Shown: positions 46,101 to 53,277 of the stretch, one piece after another
How the letters are laid out: the number at the start of each line of letters is the position of its first letter
Position numbering within the stretch: the first letter of the stretch is position 1
NCBI GenBank assembly: GCA_964564735.1
Contig: CAZMCH010000007.1
Coordinates: 14,529 to 78,528 of the forward strand
DNA length: 64,000 bases
Origin: CAZMCH01 sp964564735
GTDB lineage: Bacteria; Poribacteria; DTPJ01
Reading direction: 5' to 3'
The notes under the pieces: model-generated
Database searches by the model: none
What the model was told of the DNA's origin: nothing
The model's input: the letters and a program-made list of their open reading frames with translations, nothing else
Program-made: the position numbers and the translations under genes

Positions 46101-47414
46101 AATATTCCGATTGAGATAAGGCTAATAGACCCGTCAGGAAACTTTGCTGTTAATACAGATAAAATTATATCTACGAAAAATAAATTAGGTGTTGTAAAGG
46201 TAACAACTAACCTTGATGATGGAACTTTTGTATTAACTCATATTGAGACACAAAAGACTTATGAAGGTAAAGGGAGATTTTGGGAAAAAGATGGTATGTC
46301 TGCGGGTGATTATAGCTTGGTGTTTGAAAGCGTTCTTGGTTATAACACTCCGCAAGCCCAGTCAAAAACATTAAGGAGTAACGAAACAATAATATTTAAC
46401 GGTGAATATTCAATAGCAAATGGAACTATTGTTGTTCGCACAAATCTTGAGAAAGCTAAGTTCAAAGTAAAAAATAACCTGGAGTATAATGGTGTTGGGC
46501 AAAGCTGGACACAAAGTAATGTAGAGGCAGGTCAATACACAATAATATACGAGGAAGTAAATGGTTATGAAACACCGCCTTCTGAGACAAAAATGCTTGA
46601 ATATGGCGGAAGAATAGCGTTTATTGGTGGATATAAGCCGAAATATGGGACAATAGAGGTCGTTACAAATCTTGAAGAAGCCAAATTTGAAATAAGCGGA
46701 GTAAAAGAATATATCGGAAGCGGTAAAAAGTGGAGTGAAGTATTAGCTCCAGAAGGGGAATATAAAATAGAGTTTCATGAAGTTCCGGGATATATTACTC
46801 CCCCATCATCAACAAGGACGGTAAGTGTTGGTTGTAACGTGATCTTTTATGGTAATTATAGTCTTTCTGAAGGTGCAATAATAGTTCGCACAAATATGGA
46901 TGCAGCAGAATTTAGGATTATCGGTCCAAAAATATATGAAGGTAATGGCAAATATTGGTCGGTAAATAATGCCCCTGCTGGTGAATATAAAATAGAATAT
47001 AAAAACATACTTGGTTACAAAGTTCCATTGACAGAAACAAAGGTTTTATTGGGAAAAAGTATTGTGTTTATCGGTGGATATGAGGAAATCGCAATTCCTG
47101 CAAGCCCAGAAAGAGTTCAATTTGCTAATATGCTCATGCCTAATTATCCGAATCCCTGCAATCCCGGAACATGGATACCGTTTTCTTTGTCAGAAGGTGG
47201 AGAAGTTAATATAACTATCTATGACATAAATGGTCGTATGGTGCGCAATTTGGAACTTGGATATAAGAATCCCGGAATGTATGCAAGTGTTGATAAGTCT
47301 GCTTATTGGGATGGAGGTAACGAATACGGCGAAAAGGTTGTAAGCGGAGTATATTTCTATCACATCAGGTCTGGTAGGTTTTCAGCGATTCGCAAGATGC
47401 TGGTTAATAGGTAG
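43185..47414 (+). CDS. Giant secreted protein with twelve PEGA-like repeats and an FlgD-like C-terminal domain
   Basis: 1409 residues. A hydrophobic N-terminal segment is near 13-34 (IIIIAILLILFLGITQVGA). Residues 208-820 hold eight PEGA-like repeats of about 75 residues, each starting like GTIEVNTNLDEASF and ending like SGGTIVFNGEY. Two Ig-like domains follow (about 825-1005), then four more repeats (about 1006-1303). The last 90 residues (PNYPNPCNPGTWIPFSLSEG ... VYFYHIRSGRFSAIRKML) match the FlgD-Ig/type-A sorting-like domain of type IX substrates. No porV/porU-type gene is in the window. SD GAAGGAG precedes ATG 43185. A surface stalk or adhesin is likely. Confidence 0.82.
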   Translation: MSLFKAKFLMSSNIIIIAILLILFLGITQVGASISKTITNNSSLSAPIAIPPGFSITLSNSFTYSGNISIKSPSGSTKSLTFTKISGPYSSDIDFNEIGTYEITENYSVFIVSKSLVGEQTTTSSESNTWAYNNTNTGIGKFKANSTVTNLTVSDIVGPISYSIAGTSLPTTATITTTGMILQGETVSATISSLWTVNSSIEAPAPTGTIIVNTNKDSATFNVSGPSGFSGGGKSTTKTNVLVGQYTINYGEIVGYTTPPSETKTLNLGGTITFNGQYVPKYGSIEVNCNIDQANFEISGPEGISYNGSGKNWSIAQTLVGKYIITFMSVFGYKTPQPSVQTLSENGKITFTGNYEKLVPGTIEVNTNLDEASFLINGASTFSGSGRYWLKTDAPVGQYTIVYNEVAGYETPSPESKTLNSGGTIVFNGEYKKIYPGTIEVNTNIDEASFIIRGPESFNGNGKFWDQSDVPVGTYTITYNKVDGYRTPPTETKTLKSGGKIIFNAKYRQIFPNAIEVYTNLDEAEFDITGPANYSGGGTEWIKTDVPVGDYTIRYKDVSGYKTPPSLTQKLLAGEVIIFIAEYIPHTGKLVVQTNLDEAKFEVTGRANYIGSGKEWIQNDAPIGEYTITYGNVPNYISPPSVTQRLNQNGTLIFTGEYEKYKPGIIEVKSNISQASFTILGPMNYEGQGVYWKNDNVPPGEYIIFFDDVPNYDKPSSQTKQLESNQVLAFNGNYVAHTGIIVVNTNSDDASFVLSGPNNVSYNGKGKFWTQADAPVGDYTIEYNDLLFYGKPPSEMKSLARDSEIQFMGQYNPIPPTIQKVTVSGSPATTKSTIRITVTTDTMCSVTFSIDGIISGKLNELANSGNYTTSFNVPIGFDVANAVVNIRVVNGINLEATDSSQTITIDTLAQIKFVGLSKESLSIGDDVMITVIGDPKSNVSFSIKGITQGQMLEDKNNLGTYSATFTVLKEIDNIPIEIRLIDPSGNFAVNTDKIISTKNKLGVVKVTTNLDDGTFVLTHIETQKTYEGKGRFWEKDGMSAGDYSLVFESVLGYNTPQAQSKTLRSNETIIFNGEYSIANGTIVVRTNLEKAKFKVKNNLEYNGVGQSWTQSNVEAGQYTIIYEEVNGYETPPSETKMLEYGGRIAFIGGYKPKYGTIEVVTNLEEAKFEISGVKEYIGSGKKWSEVLAPEGEYKIEFHEVPGYITPPSSTRTVSVGCNVIFYGNYSLSEGAIIVRTNMDAAEFRIIGPKIYEGNGKYWSVNNAPAGEYKIEYKNILGYKVPLTETKVLLGKSIVFIGGYEEIAIPASPERVQFANMLMPNYPNPCNPGTWIPFSLSEGGEVNITIYDINGRMVRNLELGYKNPGMYASVDKSAYWDGGNEYGEKVVSGVYFYHIRSGRFSAIRKMLVNR

Positions 47415-47418
47415 GATT

Positions 47419-47470
47419 TTTCGTGAAGTGTAAAGCGTGATGAATGAAACGGATTATGTTTTACGATCTA
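47419..47470 (+). repeat. Heptad-like repeat, right of the giant repeat gene
   Basis: Units such as CGTGAAG TGTAAAG CGTGATG AATGAAA begin five bases after the TAG of the giant gene and end in ATGTTTTACGATCTAAC. The same 7-mer style at 43003 (with a parallel TTTTAGGTCTTAC end) brackets the gene. Confidence 0.5.
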
Positions 47471-47472
47471 AC

Positions 47473-47501
47473 TTGACACAAAATTAACTATATGGTAGCA
47501 T
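47473..47501 (+). promoter_or_regulatory. Sigma-70-type promoter for the altronate dehydratase operon
   Basis: TTGACA (47473-47478), 17 bases, TAGCAT (47496-47501). It is perfect at -35 and 4 of 6 at -10. The start would be near 47508, giving a very short leader before ATG 47524. Confidence 0.5.
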
Positions 47502-47523
47502 TTTTACAAATATGGAGAACCCT

Positions 47524-47802
47524 ATGAAACTAAAAGACAAATTCATAATTGCCGATCCGAGGGATAATGTTGCAACTGCAAGGGTTGAGGTTGATGAAGG
47601 AACAATCCTTGATTTTGATGATGGTGTTCAAATGGCAGTAAAAGAACGCATACCTTTTGGACATAAAGTAGCGTTAGAGAATGTCCCTAAAGGCGAACCG
47701 ATTATCAAGTATGGTCAAAGGATCGGTGTTGCAACTGTAGATATTTCAATAGGTGAGTTAGTGCATACAAAAAATCTCGGCGGAGAGAGAGGAAAAGCAT
47801 AG
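47524..47802 (+). CDS. uxaA: UxaA-family dehydratase, small (SAF domain) subunit
   Basis: Start ATG 47524 (MKLKDKFIIADPRDN) is preferred over ATG 47512 because GGAG lies 7 bases upstream; 92 residues. It is the SAF-type N-terminal domain of altronate/galactarate dehydratases: DNVATARVEVDEGTIL, RIPFGHKVALENVPKGEPIIKYGQRIG, with the conserved His-Lys and IKYG. It works with the large subunit, whose GTG start overlaps its stop by one base. The two-subunit arrangement is common outside enterobacteria, where UxaA is one chain. Confidence 0.88.
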   Translation: MKLKDKFIIADPRDNVATARVEVDEGTILDFDDGVQMAVKERIPFGHKVALENVPKGEPIIKYGQRIGVATVDISIGELVHTKNLGGERGKA

Positions 47803-48965
47803 TGAAAAAGACATTTCTTGGATATAAACGAGATGATGGCTCTGTCGGCATCAGGAATCATGTTTTGATATTGCCGACGGTTGTATGTTCTGGTCATGTA
47901 GCAAGACGTATAGCTGAGGAAGTTAAAGGAACTATCGCATTAGTTCATGAACACGGATGCGCTCAAAGCGGAGATGATAAAGAGCAGACAAAGCGCACTC
48001 TTGCTGGTATAGCAATGAACCCAAATGTATCGGCGGTTCTTGTTGTAGGGCTTGGTTGTGAAGGTATAGATGCGCCTGAATTGGTTGAAAAAATTGTCAA
48101 ATCAAAGAAACCTGTTGAAATGCTGGTAATTCAGGATAATGGCGGATCATTAAAATCAATAGAAAAAGGTATTGAAATTGCAAATAAACTGGTTGGCTAT
48201 GCTTCACGTCTAACACGTGAGGAGGTTGGTATAGAGTCGCTTATTGTTGCTACACAATGCGGAGGCTCAGATGCCTGCTCTGGTATTTCGGGCAATCCTG
48301 CTTCGGGATATGCAAGCGATCTGGTTGTTAAAGCAGGTGGAACGGTTATACTTGCAGAAACAACAGAGATGATCGGCGCAGAGCATTTACTTGCTCAAAG
48401 GACTGCCAATGAAGAAGTCGCTGAAAAATTACTCCGATTTGTCAAGCGAGTTGAAGACCGCGCAAAATCTATCGGAGTTGATATTCGTCTTGCGAATCCT
48501 GCACCGGGTAATATAGCTGGCGGGCTTACTACCCTTGAGGAAAAGTCACTTGGTGCAGTTGTCAAGGCGGGATCAACGACCATAAACGAGATCGTGGAGT
48601 ATGGAGAAAAACCATCAAGCAAAGGTCTTGTAATGATGGACTCCCCAGGGCATGATATGGCTTCAATCGCAGGTGAGCTTGCATCAGGGGCGCAGATCGT
48701 TACATTCACGACAGGACGAGGAACTCCTGCTGGTTCGCCTATCGCACCCGTAATAAAAATAGCAACAAATACGACAATGTTTAACAGGATGTCCGATAAT
48801 ATGGACATCAATGCTGGAACGATAGTTGATGGCACAGAAACAATTGAGGAGGTGGGAGAGAGGATATTTAATGAGATTCTGGAAGTTGCTTCTGGTAAGT
48901 TAACCAAAAATGAGATACTCGGTCACAGAGAATTATCAATTGATCGTATGTATCCGAACTATTAA
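47802..48965 (+). CDS. uxaA: UxaA-family dehydratase, large catalytic subunit
   Basis: 387 residues from GTG 47802. FLGYKRDDGSVGIRNHVLILPTVVCSGHVARRIAEEV is the start of the family, followed by HEHGCAQSGDD, VGLGCEG, VATQCGGSDACSGISGNPASG and FTTGRGTPAGSPIAPVIKIATNT. The conserved Cys and His residues bind the Fe2+ of the active site. It dehydrates an aldonate or aldarate (altronate, galactarate or relatives) to a 2-keto-3-deoxy acid in the cytoplasm. Downstream comes the tandem pair of tail-bearing secreted proteins. Confidence 0.9.
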   Translation: MKKTFLGYKRDDGSVGIRNHVLILPTVVCSGHVARRIAEEVKGTIALVHEHGCAQSGDDKEQTKRTLAGIAMNPNVSAVLVVGLGCEGIDAPELVEKIVKSKKPVEMLVIQDNGGSLKSIEKGIEIANKLVGYASRLTREEVGIESLIVATQCGGSDACSGISGNPASGYASDLVVKAGGTVILAETTEMIGAEHLLAQRTANEEVAEKLLRFVKRVEDRAKSIGVDIRLANPAPGNIAGGLTTLEEKSLGAVVKAGSTTINEIVEYGEKPSSKGLVMMDSPGHDMASIAGELASGAQIVTFTTGRGTPAGSPIAPVIKIATNTTMFNRMSDNMDINAGTIVDGTETIEEVGERIFNEILEVASGKLTKNEILGHRELSIDRMYPNY

Positions 48966-48979
48966 AATTGGGGGAAAAC

Positions 48980-49786
48980 ATGAAAAAGACTATATCTTTG
49001 TTGGTTATCGGTTTATTTGTTTTTCTGGCTATTTCAGCAATGGCTGTTGATGTAAGCGAAACAGCTACACATGTCAAGATAAAGACCGCTGGATATGAAG
49101 TTCATTGGAAAAAAGCAGCACAGATGGGCTTTACTCAGGTATTTGTAGCAGGAGATGCAAAAAGTATTGTTGGTGAAGCAGGTAGGGCGTTCTATCATTC
49201 TGGCGATTATGGTGGTTGGAAGGATTGGGGTGCCTTAAAAGAGTGGAAAACTGTCGAGAAGGCAGGGGCAAAAGCCGTTGTAAACTTCAAATCCTTTGAT
49301 GGTGGTGCAAAAGATTATGACGTAACAGTGACTTTTTATGATACTGTTCCGTACATAAAGCACCAGGTAAAAGTTACTAATACAGGCGATGCTGTGATAA
49401 AATCTTTTCAGGCTGGACATGCCCCAATGTTTGAGATAAATGCTGATACTGCTGGTATGACAGTCGGAACAAAGCCATTTAATCATGTAGTCATGTGGAC
49501 AGCAACTGGCTATTATGCTGGATTATATGGTCCAGAGGCGAACGAAGCAAGAAAGCATGATTGGGGTGGAAAGCCCAATGGGAGAATGGATCTCGTGCAT
49601 GATAACGCAGCCAAAGATATAAAGAAAGGCGAATCACATACTATCACTTATTATACAGCATTTGGTAAGGGTGGAGAAAAAGAAGCTCTTGCGCTTGCAG
49701 AAAAGGTCAGAGAAGAACCGATTCTAACTTCGGTATCACCAATAGGTGCTTTAACGACTACATGGGGTCATCTTCGTTCTGAATGA
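48980..49786 (+). CDS. Secreted protein of tandem pair, copy 1, with WG tail
   Basis: Start ATG 48980 (MKKTISLLVIGLF) has GGGGG upstream and is preferred over ATG 48968; 268 residues. Signal peptide about 1-22 (ending SAMA). The mature protein is one beta-rich domain: VHWKKAAQMGFTQVFV, AGRAFYHSGDYGGWKDWGAL, VPYIKHQVKVTN, FQAGHAPMFEIN and GLYGPEANEARKHDWGG. I do not recognise the family; the order of strands recalls mutarotase-like sandwiches. The end SPIGALTTTWGHLRSE is the shared tail. It follows the dehydratase by 14 bases. Confidence 0.8.
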   Translation: MKKTISLLVIGLFVFLAISAMAVDVSETATHVKIKTAGYEVHWKKAAQMGFTQVFVAGDAKSIVGEAGRAFYHSGDYGGWKDWGALKEWKTVEKAGAKAVVNFKSFDGGAKDYDVTVTFYDTVPYIKHQVKVTNTGDAVIKSFQAGHAPMFEINADTAGMTVGTKPFNHVVMWTATGYYAGLYGPEANEARKHDWGGKPNGRMDLVHDNAAKDIKKGESHTITYYTAFGKGGEKEALALAEKVREEPILTSVSPIGALTTTWGHLRSE

Positions 49787-49808
49787 TATTATATGAACTT
49801 AAATTAAA

Positions 49809-49829
49809 GGGGCGTATTTTATACGCCTC
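49809..49829. terminator. GGGGCGTAT...ATACGCC hairpin between the tandem paralogs
   Basis: GGCGTAT (49811-49817) pairs with ATACGCC (49821-49827), extendable by one G-T and one G-C pair; the loop is TTT. No T-run follows. An almost identical hairpin is at 63482-63504, also just past the stop of a tail-bearing secreted protein. Confidence 0.5.
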
Positions 49830-49858
49830 ATATATTAATTATATGGAGGTTTTTTAAT

Positions 49859-50668
49859 GTGAAAAAATTGTTAATATTATTAAGTTTTATGATGTTTTTA
49901 GTTTTTTCATTTTCCGTTTTTGGTGTTGAAGTTGACGAAGACAATAACGTTGTAATTATAAAAACTCAAGGATATACAGTTCATTGGAAAAAATCGGCAC
50001 AGATGGGTTATATACAAGCATTTATCGGAGGCTCTAAGGATACGATAATCGGTAGTGCAGGAAGAGCTTTTTATCATTCATCTGATTATGGCGGGTGGAA
50101 AGACTGGGGTGCGCTGAAAAAATGGGAAGTTGTTGAACAAGGTGGAGGAAAGGCAGTTGTTCGTTATATATCAAGCGATGGAACTTCAAAGGAATATACT
50201 TGCGTTGCCTATTACTATGACAGTGTTCCTTATATTAAGCATGAGGTTACAGTAAAAAACATCGGCGGAGGTAATATAACATCTTTTCAGAGCGGGCATG
50301 AGCCAATGTTTGAAATAAATTTGATGACTGCTGGAATGCAGGTTGCTGCTCAACCATTCCCTCACGTCGTTATGTGGATGAAGGACGGATTTTTTGCGGG
50401 TTTGTATGGTCCTGATGCGCAAGAAGCAAGAAAACACGATTGGAATGGCGCTGCAAACGGAAGAATGGACCTTGTGCATGACAATAAAGGCAAAACCTTA
50501 AAAAAAGATGAATCTGATACTGTTGTTTACTATGTTGCTTTTGGTAAAGGTGAACAGAAGGAAGCCCTTGCTTTGGTTAATGATGTTCAAAAAGAGCCTG
50601 CAGGTGGAAAAGCTGTTTCACCAACAGGTTCTCTTTCTACTACATGGGCTAATATAAAGGCAAAATAA
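49859..50668 (+). CDS. Secreted protein of tandem pair, copy 2, with WG tail
   Basis: 269 residues from GTG 49859; GGAGG lies 9 bases upstream, while the overlapping ATG at 49857 is followed directly by TGA. Signal peptide about 1-22 (ending FSVFG). It is a clear paralog of the upstream protein: YTVHWKKSAQMGYIQAFIGG, GRAFYHSSDYGGWKDWGALKKWEVVE, FQSGHEPMFEIN and EARKHDWNGAANGRMDLVHDN. The end SPTGSLSTTWANIKAK is the tail with Ala at the Gly position. Function is unknown. The strict conservation of the GRAFYHS...GGWKDWGAL block suggests a binding or catalytic site. Confidence 0.8.
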   Translation: MKKLLILLSFMMFLVFSFSVFGVEVDEDNNVVIIKTQGYTVHWKKSAQMGYIQAFIGGSKDTIIGSAGRAFYHSSDYGGWKDWGALKKWEVVEQGGGKAVVRYISSDGTSKEYTCVAYYYDSVPYIKHEVTVKNIGGGNITSFQSGHEPMFEINLMTAGMQVAAQPFPHVVMWMKDGFFAGLYGPDAQEARKHDWNGAANGRMDLVHDNKGKTLKKDESDTVVYYVAFGKGEQKEALALVNDVQKEPAGGKAVSPTGSLSTTWANIKAK

Positions 50669-50704
50669 GCCTATTAAGTTATCTATTCAGGAGAGATGTC
50701 AAAA

Positions 50705-50943
50705 GTGCATCCAAAGAAGATTATAAATAAATCAGAACTTGATGATCTTTGCAAGACTCTCCTGAGTATAGATACAGATATTCAAAAGGGATTTGATGAA
50801 CGTTTTAGGCATATTTAGATTTACTTCATATTGAATATTTATATAATAATTATCGCAGAAATGATACTGACAGTGAGTTTAAAAGATGTCGTTCGCTTGT
50901 TATAAAATTTGTGGATAACTTGGAACAAGATGCTAACAAATAA
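50705..50943 (+). pseudogene. Small frameshifted gene, unrecognised
   Basis: From GTG 50705 (SD AGGAGAG nine bases upstream) the frame reads VHPKKIINKSELDDLCKTLLSI...FDERFRHI and stops at TAG. Shifted by one base it continues LDLLHIEYLYNNYRRNDTDSEFKRCRSLVIKFVDNLEQDANK and stops at TAA 50941. Both parts are charged helical sequence, as expected of one small protein of about 80 residues broken by a 1-base change near 50815. The family is not recognised. Confidence 0.5.
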
Positions 50944-50968
50944 TATTTATTAGAGGTGAAAGGTTAAG

Positions 50969-52186
50969 ATGCAAGTAAAAAAAGTGGTTTTGGCGTATTC
51001 TGGTGGTCTGGACACATCCGTTGCTTTGAGGTGGATCAAAGAGCAATATAAAGCAGAAGTGATAACTTTTACTGCTGATCTCGGTCAAGGCAAAGAATTA
51101 GACGCAATCGAGGAAAGAGCAAAGAATACAGGCGCAATTAAGGCTTATATTGAGGATTTAAGAGAGGAATTTGTAACGGATTATGTGTTTCCAGCACTCA
51201 AGGCAGGGGCAATATACGAGGGCAAATATCCCCTTGCAACCGCATTGGGAAGACCTTTGATAGGCAAGCGTATGGTTGAAATCGCCAGAGCAGAAGGGGC
51301 AGATGCTGTAGCTCATGGTTGCACAGGCAAAGGCAATGACCAAGTCCGTCTTGATGTTACGACTATGGCTCTTGAACCAAAACTAAAAATTATCGCACCT
51401 GTTAGAGAATGGGAAATGAAGTCAAGAGATGAAGAAATTGATTATGCCAAAAAGCACAATATACCCGTTCCAGTAACAAAGAAAAGCCCTTATAGCATAG
51501 ACGTTAATCTATGGGGACGCAGTATCGAATGTGGTATCCTAGAAAATCCATGGCTAGAACCACCAGAAGATGTTTTTGAACTTACAGCATCTCCAGATAA
51601 AGCACCCGATAAGCCGACATATATTGAAATTGATTTCGAATCAGGTATTCCAGTAAAACTAGACGGAAAAGAGATTTCTCCTGTAGAAATGATTGATAAA
51701 ATAAACATAGTTGCTGGTGAAAATGGAGTTGGACGCATAAGTTATGTTGAGGATAGGCTTGTTGGAATTAAGTCAAGGGAAACCTATGAAGCACCATCAG
51801 CAACCGTCCTTTTTGCTGCGATAAAGGCTATGGAAGAACTGACATTAGATAGAGAAACTTTGCGTTTCAAGGAAGAAAAAATCTCGCATGAATATTCACG
51901 CATGGTCTATTATGGGCTTTGGTTTAGCCCTTTACGTGAAGCGATGGACGCCTTTATAAACGTTATAGAAAAGCATGTAACTGGAACTGTGCGTGTTAAG
52001 CTATTCAAAGGCAATTGCATGGTAGTCGGTGTAAAATCGCCTTATTCGCTTTATGATCAAGCTATGGCGACTTATGATGTTGGTGATATGTTTGATCATG
52101 CTTCTGCTAGGGGCTTCATTGAGCTTTGGGGCTTGCCACTCAAGATAAAGTCAATGAGAGATAGCAAGATGGGATTGAAGGACTAG
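50969..52186 (+). CDS. argG: Argininosuccinate synthase
   Basis: 405 residues, normal length. VVLAYSGGLDTSVALRWIKE is the ATP-binding P-loop-like start. YPLATALGRPLIGKRMVEIA, AHGCTGKGNDQVRLD, SPYSIDVNLWGRSIECGILENPW and RGFIELWGLPLK follow in order. It joins citrulline and aspartate using ATP in arginine synthesis. SD GAGGTG precedes ATG 50969. No other arg gene is adjacent. Confidence 0.95.
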   Translation: MQVKKVVLAYSGGLDTSVALRWIKEQYKAEVITFTADLGQGKELDAIEERAKNTGAIKAYIEDLREEFVTDYVFPALKAGAIYEGKYPLATALGRPLIGKRMVEIARAEGADAVAHGCTGKGNDQVRLDVTTMALEPKLKIIAPVREWEMKSRDEEIDYAKKHNIPVPVTKKSPYSIDVNLWGRSIECGILENPWLEPPEDVFELTASPDKAPDKPTYIEIDFESGIPVKLDGKEISPVEMIDKINIVAGENGVGRISYVEDRLVGIKSRETYEAPSATVLFAAIKAMEELTLDRETLRFKEEKISHEYSRMVYYGLWFSPLREAMDAFINVIEKHVTGTVRVKLFKGNCMVVGVKSPYSLYDQAMATYDVGDMFDHASARGFIELWGLPLKIKSMRDSKMGLKD

Positions 52187-52193
52187 ACTTTTT

Positions 52194-52433
52194 TGTCATT
52201 CCCGTGAAGCTTGTCCTCGTGAAAACGGGGAACGGGAATCCATAAAACTGCAGTAAATTCAGAAAAGATTTACACTTTTGAAATAAGAAGATTTTTCGCT
52301 TCGCTCAAAATGACAAGTAAATGTCACCCTGAACAGAGTGAAGGGTCTTCTTTTCTAATCAAACAGGAAAGTCTTTTCTGGAATTACTATAATAAAATAC
52401 TGGATTTCAGCCTTCACTGGAATGACGTTACAA
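52194..52433 (+). repeat. Cluster of dispersed repeats, including family B copy 2
   Basis: Three pieces lie in the 264-bp gap after argG. At 52194-52243 a GTCATTCCCGTGAAGC ... AACGGGAATCCAT palindromic unit; at 52287-52352 family B copy 2 (GCTCAAAATGACA, GTCACCCTGA, AGGGTCTTCTT); and at about 52399-52433 a TGGATTTCAGCC...GGAATGAC unit that is roughly the reverse complement of the first type. No coding sequence is visible among them. Confidence 0.65.
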
Positions 52434-52450
52434 TATAGAGATTCAACTTT

Positions 52451-53254
52451 ATGGCTATCGAAGAGAAGAGACTTGCAGACATATTCAAAGATTATGATGA
52501 GATCGTAGCTGTCTATCTGTTCGGTTCACAAGTTAAGGGAAACGCAGATAAATTTAGCGATTACGATTTTGCTGTGCTTCTTGACGATAAGCCAAACAAA
52601 GATGATAAGTTGCAACTTATGGGTGAACTTATTACTGACGCATTTTCCGTCGTTGGTCAAGATAAAGCGGATGTCGTTGATCTATCCGAAGCCCCAATCT
52701 GGTTTCAGCAAGTAGTCGTCAAAAGCGGAAAGGTTATTCTTGAAAAGTCAAAAGAAAAGCGTCTGCATTATGAAAATGAGTTGAAACAAGAATGTCTAAA
52801 AGAGGGGGTTCCGGAGTATGTTGAGGACGGCAAAATGAGGAAAATTGATATACAGGTTCATATAGATGCCATAAATGATAATTTGGTAGATTTGGAAAAT
52901 ATGAAAGAAATGTCTTATGAAGAACTAAAAAACAATCGCATGTATTTGAATGGTTCTGTTAGAATGATTCAAACCTCTATTGAGGCATTGATGGATATAT
53001 CCCGATATGTAATGCGTCATCTTAGGCTTAAGCAAGCAGAGGAGTATTGGCAGATTCCAGTAATTCTTGCAGATGCAGGATATATTGAGGAGAGAGATTC
53101 CAATATATACTCTGAGATGATCCGCTTTCGTAATCTTGTTGTTCATTATTATTACAAGGTTAATCCAGAGGATGTATATAGAATTATAACTCAGGAACTC
53201 TATGATATAAGAAAGTGGCTAGAAACGCTACTTAAGATAGTAGAAGGATCGTAA
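52451..53254 (+). CDS. MntA-HepT type fusion: nucleotidyltransferase antitoxin joined to HEPN toxin
   Basis: 267 residues. Residues 1-105 are a minimal nucleotidyltransferase with GS25-26, ten residues, then D37-Y-D39 (GSx10DxD), the motif of the AMPylating antitoxin MntA. Residues 130-262 are a HEPN/DUF86 helical domain with R227-x4-H232-x-Y234 (RNLVVHYY), the RNase motif of HepT including the Tyr that MntA AMPylates in Shewanella. Normally these are two overlapping genes. Here they share one chain, linked by about 25 charged residues around KQECLKEGVPEYVEDGKMRK. Predicted activity is a self-controlled ribonuclease. The gene lies directly after a cluster of repeats. Confidence 0.85.
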   Translation: MAIEEKRLADIFKDYDEIVAVYLFGSQVKGNADKFSDYDFAVLLDDKPNKDDKLQLMGELITDAFSVVGQDKADVVDLSEAPIWFQQVVVKSGKVILEKSKEKRLHYENELKQECLKEGVPEYVEDGKMRKIDIQVHIDAINDNLVDLENMKEMSYEELKNNRMYLNGSVRMIQTSIEALMDISRYVMRHLRLKQAEEYWQIPVILADAGYIEERDSNIYSEMIRFRNLVVHYYYKVNPEDVYRIITQELYDIRKWLETLLKIVEGS

Positions 53255-53277
53255 AATATAAACCCTAGGAGAAAATA

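Noticed and set aside
43730..46389. Several 60-80 residue minus-strand frames within the giant repeat gene
   Set aside because: They are shadows of the repetitive coding strand, without SD, and recur because the repeats do.
48395..48907. 170-residue minus-strand frame opposite the altronate dehydratase large subunit
   Set aside because: Antisense shadow; the plus-strand protein is an unambiguous family member.
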